From SIG299 sp051880375 (GTDB lineage Bacteria > Bacillota > Clostridia > Lachnospirales > Lachnospiraceae), in the NCBI GenBank assembly GCA_051880375.1, contig JBJENV010000016.1, positions 27,461 to 91,460 on the forward strand: a stretch of 64,000 nucleotides of DNA. The letters run 5' to 3'. This document shows positions 24,397 through 33,964 of this stretch, in pieces. Position numbers and translations under genes: made by a program. The notes beneath the pieces were generated by a model, which was not told the origin of the DNA, searched no databases, and was given only the letters and a program-made list of their open reading frames with translations. How positions within the stretch are numbered: the first letter of the stretch is position 1; every line of letters begins with the position of its first letter.

Positions 24397-27300
24397 ATGG
24401 AAGAACAAAGGCATGATTCGGAGCAGGGAAAGCGTCTTCAGACGGCAATGGATGAGCTGACGAAGCTGAAGCTTCTCACAGAAAGCGTTTCAAGCGGAGT
24501 GGTACGGCTTCAATATAACAATGGACTTCTGATTGACTATGCAAACAAGGGGCTCTATGACATTTTGAAATGCACGAAAGAAGAATTCCTTGAAAAGAAT
24601 CAGAATCATTATGAGTCGGTCATTTTACCGGAGGACTGGAAGCAGATGCGTGTAAAAATTGATCAGGCAGTTGCACAGAACTCACGTTTTGAGATAGAGT
24701 ACCGCGTCAGAAACAAAGAGGGAAGAGTCGCATGGCGGCTGATGAACGGAACACCGCTTCGGGAAGAAGGACGGATCATTTTACAATGCTCCATCTCGGA
24801 TACGACAAAAATTAAGGAAACGGAGCGGCGGTTAGACTCGCTTGTGGAGAATCTTCCGGGTGGAATTTGGCGTATCTTTTATAACGGGCAGACTATGAAG
24901 CTTGAATATGCTTCGGAGGGAATCGGACAGATAACCGGATATTCACCGGAAGATTGTGAAAGAATAAACCGGGAACTTTTAGAAGGGAAAAAAGACATTA
25001 TACAGGATGAACTTTCTTTCCTGAGAGTCTCTGCAGAGAAAGCCTTTTATGAGGGCAAAGGAGACCGTGAGGAGCATCAGATTCATTGTAAAAACGGAAA
25101 GAAGCGCTGGATTGAGTTGCGAAGCTCGGTAGTATCCCGTACAGAATCCGGTGTTCTGATTCAATATGTAATTTTGGACATTAATGAGCAGAAAAATGCA
25201 GAAGAGCGGTTAAGAAGAGAGAGAATGCGTCTGGATGTTGTTGCAGGACTTTCTACGGACTCCATTTTTGAGTATGATGTGGAGCAGGACACTATGTATT
25301 ACTATAATCAGAGTGAGAAATTCCTTGCATCGATGTTTAATGTACCGATTATTGAACACTATACGGAAAAAATTCTGGACGGTTCGATGGCTTCTGCACT
25401 GGTGCATGAAGAAGATGAAGACAAGATTATTGACCTTTGCAGACAACTGCGTTCCAGCCAGAAAAATATATATTGCGAAATGAGGAAGCAGTATGACAAG
25501 GGAAAGTACTGCTGGATTGCCGTAGAAGGAAAGCGCGTTGAAGGTGAAAACGGACAGGGCGGCATGGTCATCGGAAAGATAAGCAATATTGAGGAGCGCA
25601 TGGAAAGGGAAACGGTGCTGAAGCAGCAATCCGAGCAGGATTCCCTGACCGGTCTGTATAATAATAAGCTGATTCGTGAAAAAATTTCAGAAAGAATTGC
25701 AGTCGGAGCAAGGGAAACGGCATACCTGCTGATTGCGGATGTGGATAACTTTAAGGCAGTCAATGATACGATGGGACATCTGTTTGGAGATGCGGTCCTT
25801 TGCACTTTTGCAGATTCGCTGACCACTTTTTTTGAGGAGGCGTTGATTGGACGAATCGGCGGGGATGAGTTTCTGCTTTACATAGAGAACATTTCGTCTG
25901 AAGAAATTCATAGAAGAACGGCAGAAATCAATAAAAAGCTGGCTCGCATCTACGCAGAAGGCGTACATAAGGTAAAGGTTTCCGCTTCGTTCGGTCTGGC
26001 AAAGTGTTCGGAGCATCTGTCGTTTACGGAAATGGTAGAACGTGCGGATGGTGCGCTGTACTTTTTAAAGGAGCACATAAAGGGCGGTATTATGGAGTAC
26101 AGAGAAGGCATGAGGATGGGGGAATTTACAGTCAGTGCCGAATCAGAAATTGACTTTGTGCCGGAGGCAAAGGTCAATACCGAGGGCGATTTGATTTCTT
26201 TTGCGAGAGAACTGTTTGAACGAGTAACGGATACCAAGGGTGCCATCCGTATTTTATCTGACCGTATCAGCCGATTCTTTGAGTTTCAGGATATTTTGTT
26301 TGTCCGGAGGGAAAAGGACGGTTCAATGAAAAAGGTATTTCACTGGGGCGAGCGTGATATGCAGCAGTTTTATAATGCACAGCTGGATTACCGTCAGGAG
26401 TCTGATTGGAATACGTTGCTCTATCGTGATGACAGAGAGCATGTCGTGCTACTGGAACGGGATATAAACGGAGAAAACGCAAATCACGCAAAGTCCATGT
26501 TGTCTATACGCATTCGGGAGATGAATGAGGAAGGCTATATGATATTTGTTGACCGAAAGAAAGAGCGCACTTGGGAGGAGGAAGCCGGTGTACTGGAAAA
26601 GTTATCAGGTATCATTTTTGTGCGGATGACTGAAATGGAACAAAAGCGCCGGGACGAGGAATATACCGCATATATGATCAGCCACGATAAAATCACGGGG
26701 CTTCCGAATTATACGTATTTTTTGACCTATTGCGGGCAGTATGTTAAGGATCATCCGGGAAAACGATATGCCTTGATTTATTCGGATTTTTCCAACTTCC
26801 AATATTTGAATGAGGTATATGGCTATACGGCCGGCGATCAGGTGCTAAGGGACTATGCAAAGAAGATTCAGGAAGGCACCGGAATACAATATGCAAGAGT
26901 AACCGGCGACAAGTTTCTGTCAATGCATGAATTTGAAGATATCAGTAAAGTAAAGGAAGGTTTTCTTCGTTATGCGGAGGAATTTTCAAAGGATGTCAAC
27001 CGATGCTATGAGCAGTGTAAGCTGGCGGTAGTGGGCGGTATTGCCGAGGTGGATCAGACGTTAGAAAGCTTTGCAATGAATGTGGACAATGCCAATGTTG
27101 CCAGAAAAAGTGCAAAGAGGGACTTACATACACAGGTTCTTATTTATACGCATGAGTTACGGGAAAAGTTTCAGTGGCAGATGGAAATTGTCGCAAATAT
27201 GGCAGAAGCACTGGAAAGCAGAGAATTTATCATGTATCTGCAGCCAAAGATGAACATGGAAACCGGGTTGGTCATGGGAGCGGAGGCTCTCGTACGCTGG

Positions 27301-27975
27301 ATACGACGTGACGGGACGATGATTCGCCCGGACCAGTTTGTGCCGATTTTTGAGAAGAACGGCTTTATCACCAAGGTGGATTTTGAAATTCTGCGACAGG
27401 CATTGCAGCTTCAACAGACAATGCGGCAGGAAGGAAAAAAAGTGGTTCCTGTTTCTGTGAACTTTTCAAGAAAGCATCAGGATAATCCGGATGACATCAG
27501 AATGATAGATGAATTGCTAAAGGAATATGAGGTACAGCCGGAGAAGCTTGAAATTGAGATTACGGAGTCGGCATTTATGGAGGACATTGAACCGCTGTTA
27601 AAGAGTATACAGGAGCTGCAGGCAAGAAACATTGCGGTATCCATTGACGATTTCGGTGCCGGATATTCTTCACTGAATGTTCTTGCAAAGTTTAAGGCAG
27701 ACGTGGTAAAGCTGGACCGGCAGTTCTTATTGAATGTGGAGAAAGAACGCGGAACTTTTGCTACGGACTTCCTAATGCTTTTGATTCGTATGATGAAGCA
27801 GCTTGGATTTAAGGTTGTGGCAGAAGGTGTAGAGACAAAGGAGCAGATTGAAGTGCTGAGACAGGCTGGCTGTCGCTTTGCACAGGGATATTATTATGCG
27901 AAGCCGATGCCGGTTCCTGAATTTTTAAAATTTGTGGAAGAGCATGGAGTGGAAACTGCGGTGGCAGACAAGTAA
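24397..27975 (+). CDS. PAS-GGDEF-(degenerate GGDEF)-EAL c-di-GMP signalling protein
   Basis: A 1192-residue cytoplasmic protein without membrane segments. Three PAS-like units (about residues 25-140, 145-265 and 270-400) precede a GGDEF domain with an intact GRIGGDEF motif (near residue 487). A region of about 170 residues follows that looks GAF-like, then a second GGDEF-like domain whose motif is RVTGDKF (near 835) and is likely inactive. A complete EAL domain closes the protein: GAEALVRW, EITESAF, DDFGAGYSS, KLDRQF and EGVET are all present. It may both make and break c-di-GMP, or use one domain as a sensor. RBS GGAGGAGAG; a terminator follows. Confidence 0.92.
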   Translation: MEEQRHDSEQGKRLQTAMDELTKLKLLTESVSSGVVRLQYNNGLLIDYANKGLYDILKCTKEEFLEKNQNHYESVILPEDWKQMRVKIDQAVAQNSRFEIEYRVRNKEGRVAWRLMNGTPLREEGRIILQCSISDTTKIKETERRLDSLVENLPGGIWRIFYNGQTMKLEYASEGIGQITGYSPEDCERINRELLEGKKDIIQDELSFLRVSAEKAFYEGKGDREEHQIHCKNGKKRWIELRSSVVSRTESGVLIQYVILDINEQKNAEERLRRERMRLDVVAGLSTDSIFEYDVEQDTMYYYNQSEKFLASMFNVPIIEHYTEKILDGSMASALVHEEDEDKIIDLCRQLRSSQKNIYCEMRKQYDKGKYCWIAVEGKRVEGENGQGGMVIGKISNIEERMERETVLKQQSEQDSLTGLYNNKLIREKISERIAVGARETAYLLIADVDNFKAVNDTMGHLFGDAVLCTFADSLTTFFEEALIGRIGGDEFLLYIENISSEEIHRRTAEINKKLARIYAEGVHKVKVSASFGLAKCSEHLSFTEMVERADGALYFLKEHIKGGIMEYREGMRMGEFTVSAESEIDFVPEAKVNTEGDLISFARELFERVTDTKGAIRILSDRISRFFEFQDILFVRREKDGSMKKVFHWGERDMQQFYNAQLDYRQESDWNTLLYRDDREHVVLLERDINGENANHAKSMLSIRIREMNEEGYMIFVDRKKERTWEEEAGVLEKLSGIIFVRMTEMEQKRRDEEYTAYMISHDKITGLPNYTYFLTYCGQYVKDHPGKRYALIYSDFSNFQYLNEVYGYTAGDQVLRDYAKKIQEGTGIQYARVTGDKFLSMHEFEDISKVKEGFLRYAEEFSKDVNRCYEQCKLAVVGGIAEVDQTLESFAMNVDNANVARKSAKRDLHTQVLIYTHELREKFQWQMEIVANMAEALESREFIMYLQPKMNMETGLVMGAEALVRWIRRDGTMIRPDQFVPIFEKNGFITKVDFEILRQALQLQQTMRQEGKKVVPVSVNFSRKHQDNPDDIRMIDELLKEYEVQPEKLEIEITESAFMEDIEPLLKSIQELQARNIAVSIDDFGAGYSSLNVLAKFKADVVKLDRQFLLNVEKERGTFATDFLMLLIRMMKQLGFKVVAEGVETKEQIEVLRQAGCRFAQGYYYAKPMPVPEFLKFVEEHGVETAVADK

Positions 27976-27996
27976 AAGCTGTCCGGCAGGAAACAG

Positions 27997-28048
27997 ATAC
28001 CGGAGATAATGCAGGCAGGGAATTGTTTGCATAGTCTCCGGTATTTTT
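27997..28048 (+). terminator. Intrinsic terminator of the GGDEF/EAL gene
   Basis: ATACCGGAGA pairs with TCTCCGGTAT (with ATGCA/TGCAT inside), followed by a run of T. Confidence 0.82.
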
Positions 28049-28116
28049 GCGCATTTTATTCTTGTAAGCCAATGATTCGAAATGCAGAAGGCAGAAACGG
28101 AGGAATTCAGGGAACA

Positions 28117-29145
28117 ATGGAAAAGGCAAGGAAGAAAAAAGGAAAGCAGAGTTTTGAATTTGAAGGGCCAATCAAAATCATGGCAGGGGCATGTATCGGC
28201 GGAAGGATGGAGTCAGAGGGACCGCTTGGCAGTTTTTTGGATGCTGCGGATGAGACAGACAAATTTGGCGGCGAGAACTGGGAGGATTCCGAAAGCAGGA
28301 TGTTAAAGCAGGCGGTAGAAGCTGCGATAAAAAAGTCGGGAGTAAAGACAGGGGAAGTAGAGTATATTGTGAGCGGAGACCTGCTCGGACAGATGATTGC
28401 AAGCTCGTTTGGAATAAAGGCACTGGAAATCCCGATGCTTGGAGTTTACGGTGCGTGCTCCACGATGGGAGAGTCGCTTTTACTGGCAGCAGCACTGATT
28501 GACGGAGGTTTTGCAGAATGTACGGTAGCGGCAACCTCCAGCCACTTTGCAAGTGCGGAAAAGGAATTCCGCTTTCCGTTGGCATACGGAACCCAGCGTC
28601 CGCCCTGTACGACATGGACTGTGACCGGAAGCGGAGCAACGGTATTAAAAAGGGCAGAGACGAACGAAAACGGCATTTTCGTGACAGGAGCGACACCGGG
28701 AAAAATCGTTGACTACGGAATCACGGATAAAATGAACATGGGAGCCTGCATGTCTCCGGCAGCGGCATCGACAATCGCAACGCATTTTAATGATTTCGGG
28801 ATTTTACCGGAGCATTATGATAAAATTATTACGGGAGACCTTGGAGAAATCGGAAGTGAGATTTTGATAGAACTATTAAAGGCAAAGGGGTATGATATTG
28901 CAGAACGGCACATGGACTGCGGACTTACCATTTATGATAACAGGAAGCAGGATGTGCACAGCGGAGGAAGCGGTTGCGGCTGTGCTGCAGTGACTTTAAA
29001 CGGCTATATTCTGGAGCAGATGAAATCAGGAGTATGGAAACGGATTTTGTTTGTGCCGACCGGCGCACTGCTGTCTACAGTCAGCTCCAACGAGGGAAAT
29101 ACCGTGCCGGGAATTGCACATGCGGTTGTCCTGGAGAAACGTTGA
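28117..29145 (+). CDS. spoVAD: Stage V sporulation protein AD
   Basis: A 342-residue thiolase-fold protein that binds dipicolinic acid for uptake into the forespore. Recognisable blocks are AGACIGGRMESEGPLG, VSGDLLGQMIASSFG, YGACSTMGESL with the thiolase-position Cys, ATSSHFASAEKEFRFPL, ITGDLGEIGSEIL, and HSGGSGCGCAAV. Length matches the family. The start at 28117 gives the usual N-terminus, with GGAGG 13 bp upstream; the frame is open further upstream but without similarity. It is followed by spoVAE. SpoVAC, its usual upstream neighbour, is not present here. Confidence 0.94.
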   Translation: MEKARKKKGKQSFEFEGPIKIMAGACIGGRMESEGPLGSFLDAADETDKFGGENWEDSESRMLKQAVEAAIKKSGVKTGEVEYIVSGDLLGQMIASSFGIKALEIPMLGVYGACSTMGESLLLAAALIDGGFAECTVAATSSHFASAEKEFRFPLAYGTQRPPCTTWTVTGSGATVLKRAETNENGIFVTGATPGKIVDYGITDKMNMGACMSPAAASTIATHFNDFGILPEHYDKIITGDLGEIGSEILIELLKAKGYDIAERHMDCGLTIYDNRKQDVHSGGSGCGCAAVTLNGYILEQMKSGVWKRILFVPTGALLSTVSSNEGNTVPGIAHAVVLEKR

Positions 29146-29192
29146 TGATATGTGAGATGCTGATGAGGTAAGAAACGCAAAAGGAGGATGTT

Positions 29193-29561
29193 ATGGACTA
29201 TATTCTGGCATTTTTGGTCGGAGGAGCAATTTGTGCACTGGTACAGATTCTAATGGATTGTACAAAGCTACAGCCGGGAAGAGTGATGGTAATTCTGGTG
29301 TGCAGCGGAGCTGTGCTGAGTGCCATCGGCCTGTACGGACCATTTAAGGAGTGGGCGGGAGCTGGAGCCAGCGTTCCGCTTCTTGGATTTGGACATACCC
29401 TGTATGAGGGAGTGGCAAAGGCAGTGGATGAGGAAGGCTTCCTTGGAATATTTAAGGGAGGATTTACCGCATCCGCTGTCGGAATCTCGGCAGCGTTGAT
29501 TTTCGGATACCTTGCATCCCTTGTATTTTCGCCAAAAGCAAAGGAAGCGGGACCAAAATAG
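29193..29561 (+). CDS. spoVAE: Stage V sporulation protein AE
   Basis: A 122-residue membrane protein with three or four hydrophobic segments and the SpoVAEb signature: YILAFLVGGAICALVQILMD, then GFGHTLYEGVAKAVDEEGFL and GIFKGGFTASAVGISAALIF. With SpoVAC and SpoVAD it forms the channel for dipicolinic acid in spore formation and germination. AAGGAGG precedes the ATG by 8 bp. It lies 47 bp after spoVAD and ends before a bidirectional terminator. Confidence 0.93.
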   Translation: MDYILAFLVGGAICALVQILMDCTKLQPGRVMVILVCSGAVLSAIGLYGPFKEWAGAGASVPLLGFGHTLYEGVAKAVDEEGFLGIFKGGFTASAVGISAALIFGYLASLVFSPKAKEAGPK

Positions 29562-29590
29562 ATATGGAAAAGAATCTGAGGAAGAAATAA

Positions 29591-29642
29591 AAATGGCATC
29601 CGGAAAGGGCATACACCGTTCCTTTCCGGATGTCATTTTCAT
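29591..29642 (+). terminator. Bidirectional intrinsic terminator
   Basis: CATCCGGAAAGG pairs with CCTTTCCGGATG, extended by AAATG/CATTT with one mismatch. T-rich DNA lies on both sides, so it can end spoVAE and the convergent PBP gene. Confidence 0.87.
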
Positions 29643-29665
29643 TTTTTATAAGCAGAAAAGAAATG

Positions 29666-32422
29666 CTATGGTTCTTCCGGAAGTTCTTCCGGGATGTCTT
29701 CCGGAGGAAATACCTCCGGAGGGATAACCTCTGTAACGGTATGCATGGTACAAAAATCAGAAGGAAGAATATATTTTGTATCGGAAGTAGTATAGGAATA
29801 CTGCTTCTTTATATTTTCCTTTTCCTTGTCGTTCATTTCATAACCCTCCGGCATCGGAGTCGGCACTGCGGTAGTAGGATCCAGCTCGGTCGGATAGTAG
29901 ATGACCGGTTCATCCTTGATTAAGAGCACCTTTTCTGCGGTATTCGGACAATTTTCGGTGGCAAGGTGACCGGAGTCGAGACAAATGGTTGCCTTTACGT
30001 GGCAGTTACAGTATTCCGTAGGAACGGTACCCTTTGCAAAAAATTCCGTCTTTACGGTAGAGCCGCCCTCGTACTGGTCACAAACACCGTCAATGGCAAG
30101 CAGACCTGACTTGGTACATATCTTTGCAGTCAGAATGGAATCCGGCATTTCAAATTCTTTATACGGAAGCTGCTTCGCAGCATGAAGCCCTTCCATAACT
30201 TCTCGCCAGATGTTCTGGTGCTGGGAGTTCACAACTCCGTAGTTGTTATCAAAGCCGGTCCAGATGGAAGCGGTATAGTACGGAGTATAGCCGCAGAACC
30301 AAATGTCGACAGAGTTTGTGGTAGTACCTGTTTTTCCGGCCACCGGCATTTTGTAGTTTTTAAACGCCGGCTTTGTTGTGGTACCGAGACCTGCTGTTAC
30401 GGTATCCTGCATGGCACTGGTAAGCAGATAAGCCGTAGAGGTTTTCATTACCTGACGCGACGTTGTTTCATGAGAGAGAATCACGTTGCCGTCATGGTCC
30501 AGTACCTTTGTGTAATAGTAAGGTGTATTGTAAACGCCACCGTTTGCAATGGAGGCAAACGCAGCAGTCATTTCAATGTTTGAAACACCCTTCGTCAGAC
30601 CGCCGAGTGCAAGCGGAAGGTTGATATCGGAATAAATAGCACCGTCGGAACCTACCATATAATCGACCAATGTGGTAAAGCCAAGCTTCTTTAAGTAGTC
30701 AAAGGATACCTGAGGGGTAACCTCTTCGATGGTTTTTACGGCAACAACGTTCATGGAGTAGGAAATTGCCTTACGTATGGTGGAGAGTCCTAAAAACGGC
30801 GGATTCTTTTTGTACCAGTTTTTCACTTCCTTTGTTGTGCCCGGATAGAAATACGGAGAATCATCAATCGGAGTAGCAAGCGTCATTCCGCCGGTATCAA
30901 TGGCAGGAAGGAAGGAAGCCAGTACCTTGAAGGTGGAACCTACCTGACGGACAGTGGAGGTGGCACGATTTAAGGTACGGTTACCGGTCTTTTCGCCGCG
31001 GCCGCCGACTAATGCAACAACAGCGCCGGAGGACTGCTCCATAATGGAGAGGGAAATCTGCGGCTGTAATACCGGTTCAAATTTTTCTGCAAGCACCTTG
31101 TCACCTTCCTCGACCATAGCTGCACGGAAGGCTTCAATGCTTTCCTGTATCAGATCAAGGTCGTAGCAGAGCAGATTGTACATGCCGCCTGTAATCCGGA
31201 CAACGATGGAGGATTTGCCGCGGAAGGAATCGTGAAATTTGATAAAGTCGGAGAGCTGATAGTGAATGGTAGTACCGTCAGCTTTTAATACCGAAAGTGC
31301 ATAGGTAATATCGTAATAGGAGCCCTCACCGAGTGCCGGATACATGGACGGGTCAGCAACGACCTTATCACAGATTTCCTGAATTTCTCTGTCCTGCGTT
31401 GTATAAACACGAAGACCGCCGGTGTAAATCAGGGAGGAGGCCTGAGAAGCACTGTAACCGCACTTTTCCTGAAGCTCTGCCATTAACTGGTTGATGACTT
31501 CATCCGTAAAGTAACTGTAATAGGAGACCGTAGAGTTTTCCTTTACCGTAGAGGCAATCCGGAGATAAACCGATTCGGTGTCAGCAACGGCCTCATTATA
31601 TTCTTCCTCGCTGCAGAAGCCGAGCTGTTTCATTTTATAGAGGACATTTTCCCTTCGGTCTGCATTGGTTTCCGGATAGGTTGCCGGATTCATGTTGGTC
31701 GGAGACTGCGGGATGCTGGCAAGTACGGCAGCCTCGGAAATGGTCAGCTGGTCTACGGTCTTTCCAAAGTAGGTTTTGGAAGCCATCTGGATGCCGTAAG
31801 CACCCTGACCGAGGTTGATGGTATTTAAGTAATACTCCAGAATCGTATCCTTTTCCATAGTATTTTCCAACTGGATGGCGAGATACTGTTCCTGGACCTT
31901 ACGGACGATTTTGTTGATGTCGCTGGATTCGTTACCGCCGCCGAAAATCTGGTTTTTTAACAGCTGCTGCGTAATGGTGCTGGCACCGCTCTGTAAGTGA
32001 CCGGTTGCCAGAATCTCTACAGCAGAACGGAAAATACTGCGGACATCAATACCGTCATGCTCACGGAAACGCTCGTCTTCAATCGCAATGAAAGCATTCT
32101 GTACCATTTCCGGAATCTGGTCAATCGTAACATATTCCCGGTTGCCGCCCGCACCGACCAAGGTCTGTGAAATGGTGCCATCTGAGTAATAAAAGTTTGT
32201 TGTGTAACCGGATGGAACGACATTGATGTTCTCTAAGGACGGGGCGGAGGCGATGAGCCCCTGCAGGGTACCGATGCCCGCCAGAATACCTGTGATGGCA
32301 AGAAACACGACAAATACTATAAACAGCCGGAAGACAGATACGGTTACCTTGGAAGACAGTCGTTTTGATGTGGTTTTTAACTGATGTATTTTCTTATTAA
32401 CTGATGATTTGCTAAAATTCAT
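29666..32422 (-). CDS. Class A penicillin-binding protein (PBP1A family)
   Basis: A 918-residue bifunctional peptidoglycan synthase. A basic cytoplasmic start and one membrane anchor (about residues 30-55) precede a GT51 glycosyltransferase domain (EDERFREHDG; GASTITQQLLKNQ; LNTINLGQGAYG). The transpeptidase domain follows with the acylation-site VGSTFKVLAS, SMN as the SxN motif, and GKTGTTTN as the KTG triad. A C-terminal extension is Cys-containing (EYCNCHV) and then Pro/Glu-rich, ending PPEVFPPEDIPEELPEEP. Only the catalytic parts are family-standard. It has its own promoter and shares a terminator with spoVAE. Beta-lactams would target the transpeptidase serine. Confidence 0.95.
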   Translation of the reverse strand: MNFSKSSVNKKIHQLKTTSKRLSSKVTVSVFRLFIVFVVFLAITGILAGIGTLQGLIASAPSLENINVVPSGYTTNFYYSDGTISQTLVGAGGNREYVTIDQIPEMVQNAFIAIEDERFREHDGIDVRSIFRSAVEILATGHLQSGASTITQQLLKNQIFGGGNESSDINKIVRKVQEQYLAIQLENTMEKDTILEYYLNTINLGQGAYGIQMASKTYFGKTVDQLTISEAAVLASIPQSPTNMNPATYPETNADRRENVLYKMKQLGFCSEEEYNEAVADTESVYLRIASTVKENSTVSYYSYFTDEVINQLMAELQEKCGYSASQASSLIYTGGLRVYTTQDREIQEICDKVVADPSMYPALGEGSYYDITYALSVLKADGTTIHYQLSDFIKFHDSFRGKSSIVVRITGGMYNLLCYDLDLIQESIEAFRAAMVEEGDKVLAEKFEPVLQPQISLSIMEQSSGAVVALVGGRGEKTGNRTLNRATSTVRQVGSTFKVLASFLPAIDTGGMTLATPIDDSPYFYPGTTKEVKNWYKKNPPFLGLSTIRKAISYSMNVVAVKTIEEVTPQVSFDYLKKLGFTTLVDYMVGSDGAIYSDINLPLALGGLTKGVSNIEMTAAFASIANGGVYNTPYYYTKVLDHDGNVILSHETTSRQVMKTSTAYLLTSAMQDTVTAGLGTTTKPAFKNYKMPVAGKTGTTTNSVDIWFCGYTPYYTASIWTGFDNNYGVVNSQHQNIWREVMEGLHAAKQLPYKEFEMPDSILTAKICTKSGLLAIDGVCDQYEGGSTVKTEFFAKGTVPTEYCNCHVKATICLDSGHLATENCPNTAEKVLLIKDEPVIYYPTELDPTTAVPTPMPEGYEMNDKEKENIKKQYSYTTSDTKYILPSDFCTMHTVTEVIPPEVFPPEDIPEELPEEP

Positions 32423-32477
32423 ATGATACCTTTCTGTATGGGCAAAGCCCTTTTAAGCCTGATTTTTCTGCATCCCC

Positions 32478-32506
32478 ATTATAGCAGATATCCGTACATT
32501 ATTCAA
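32478..32506 (-). promoter_or_regulatory. Promoter of the class A PBP gene
   Basis: On the minus strand TTGAAT (32501-32506) and a perfect TATAAT (32478-32483) are spaced by 17 bp, about 55 bp ahead of the start codon. Confidence 0.75.
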
Positions 32507-32585
32507 ATGAAAAGAGTATGTAGGAAATGTTACAAAAATATTGAGGACAGGGGCTCTGACTTAGTATTCCACGGAAAGAAATGCT

Positions 32586-33239
32586 TTATTCAAACAACAG
32601 TACATCTTTGCCGTTTTTTGCAAACCATATACCGTCATCCTCATGAAAAACTGCTTTTCCGAGAGTTGTCTCGGTAATTTTTTTTGTAAGATCCTCCTGA
32701 TGTTCGGGAGTGACAAGAACGCAGACGGTAACCACATCGGTATAGTCGGTGGAAAGTACGGTACAGTCTTCGTTTGCGAACAGATACTGCAGCTTTCCGA
32801 TACCGTTGTAATCGGTTGTGATGAGCAGACGGATACCGTACTGCTTTTCAATGATAATACTGTTTGCAAGCCCTTCCTTTACAGCCCCCTGATAGGCGCG
32901 TACCAGCCCGCCTGTGCCAAGCAGGACACCGCCGAAGTATCTTGTGACAACCACGCAGACGTTATGAATGTTTTCGTTTAACAGAACATCTAACATCGGT
33001 CGGCCGGCGGTCTTGGCTGGTTCACCGTCATCGCTGCAGTGAGTAATTTCGTGGCGCATGCCGATGGTATACGCCGAGCAGTTGTGTTTTGCGTCCCAGT
33101 ATTTTTTCTTGGTGGCTTCAATAAAAGAAAGTGCTGTTTCTTCGTCTTCACACGGAATGACCGTGGCAATGAAACGGGATTTCTTTTCTGTCAGTTCGCC
33201 GGTACCGCCTTCATAGACGGTTTTGAGAAGTTCACTCAT
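32586..33239 (-). CDS. YigZ/IMPACT family protein
   Basis: A 217-residue protein with an N-terminal UPF0029 (IMPACT) domain and a C-terminal DUF1949 domain. Family marks are the KKSRFIATVIPCEDEETAL stretch, AKHNCSAYTIG, SDDGEPAKTAGRPML, and VVVTRYFGGVLLGTGGLVRA. In eukaryotes IMPACT regulates Gcn2; the bacterial role is not settled, with suggestions around translation or nucleic-acid binding. Length matches YigZ (about 205-215). The start at 33239 follows a GGAGGTCTCC ribosome site on the minus strand. A long inverted repeat lies upstream. Confidence 0.9.
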   Translation of the reverse strand: MSELLKTVYEGGTGELTEKKSRFIATVIPCEDEETALSFIEATKKKYWDAKHNCSAYTIGMRHEITHCSDDGEPAKTAGRPMLDVLLNENIHNVCVVVTRYFGGVLLGTGGLVRAYQGAVKEGLANSIIIEKQYGIRLLITTDYNGIGKLQYLFANEDCTVLSTDYTDVVTVCVLVTPEHQEDLTKKITETTLGKAVFHEDDGIWFAKNGKDVLLFE

Positions 33240-33266
33240 GGAGACCTCCGTTCTTTATAGTAGCTG

Positions 33267-33558
33267 TTCTCCGGCAGGCAGCTGTTTGCCGGGATATGTT
33301 GAGATAGAAATGACGGTATTTGAGCTGTCAGCAGTTTCGTATCCGTTGTTCGCTTGCTCCTCCTGACAGCAATGTGCCCCTGCCGGACAAAGCCAGGCGG
33401 GTATCATCTTATCATGTAATGTATTCGCCTTTGTCCGTCCGTGTGCCCACAGCTGTCTCGGAGATGCGTACAACCGGATACGAAATTGCTGACAGTCAAA
33501 GACTGCGACGCTTTTTACGTCGGACACAAAACCGGCAGAACGAAAACATGCCGGAGAA
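33267..33558. repeat. Long imperfect inverted repeat (about 290 bp)
   Basis: The outer arms are TTCTCCGGCA (33267) and TGCCGGAGAA (ends 33558). Inner arms include CTGTCAGCAGTTTCGTATCC (33325) against GGATACGAAATTGCTGACAG (ends 33495), and GGACAAAG against CTTTGTCC near the tip. It fills most of the 374 bp between the YigZ gene and the DUF4250 gene. Because of the palindrome, both strands give similar spurious peptides, so apparent reading frames here are not genes. It contains no transposase. Confidence 0.75.
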
Positions 33559-33613
33559 TGTATAAAAGAACGTCGGTTACTGTGGGTGGGAGGCGTAGGT
33601 TTGTGTACTATTG

Positions 33614-33790
33614 TTACACAATGCGGTTACTTGTGGAATCATATTGATACCCGGCCGCCGCAAGGCGCCCAGTAAGCTCCGTAAAATCGATATCCAGATC
33701 GTCACATAGTGCTTCCAGGGAATCGTAAAAGTCACGAAGCTTCATATTCAGCATGCTGTAGAGCATGTTCGGGTCGTTTGGTAAAGTCAT
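33614..33790 (-). CDS. DUF4250 domain microprotein
   Basis: A 58-residue protein matching the DUF4250 family, common in Clostridia: MTLPNDPNMLYSMLNMKLRD, then SLEALCDDLDIDFTELTGRL and a final YDSTSNRI. I take the ATG at 33788-33790 because the family begins with this 'LP-DP-ML' segment; the longer frame to 34033 runs through the promoter and a palindrome. The predicted fold is a small helical pair, cytoplasmic, of unknown function. It stands alone with its own promoter, between two long inverted repeats. Confidence 0.85.
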   Translation of the reverse strand: MTLPNDPNMLYSMLNMKLRDFYDSLEALCDDLDIDFTELTGRLAAAGYQYDSTSNRIV

Positions 33791-33856
33791 GGGACTAAAG
33801 CATCCTTTCATTTTGAAAAATAGAGTAACCTGAAGCATGACAGATGACTCTAACAC

Positions 33857-33885
33857 AGTGTACCATAACAAGGGTAAATTCTCAA
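33857..33885 (-). promoter_or_regulatory. Promoter of the DUF4250 gene
   Basis: Minus-strand TTGAGA (33880-33885) and TACACT (33857-33862) with 17-bp spacing and a TGG extended -10 context. Confidence 0.5.
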
Positions 33886-33964
33886 CCTGAATTAACACTT
33901 GAGGATTTGGAATAGCGGTTTGCAAGCTAAAATAGTGCTTTATCCGAAGGAATGAAGTCTTGCG

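Noticed and set aside
33255..33565. Open frames on both strands of 81-90 codons
   Set aside because: They are mirror products of the palindrome at 33267-33558, with no ribosome site and no family match.
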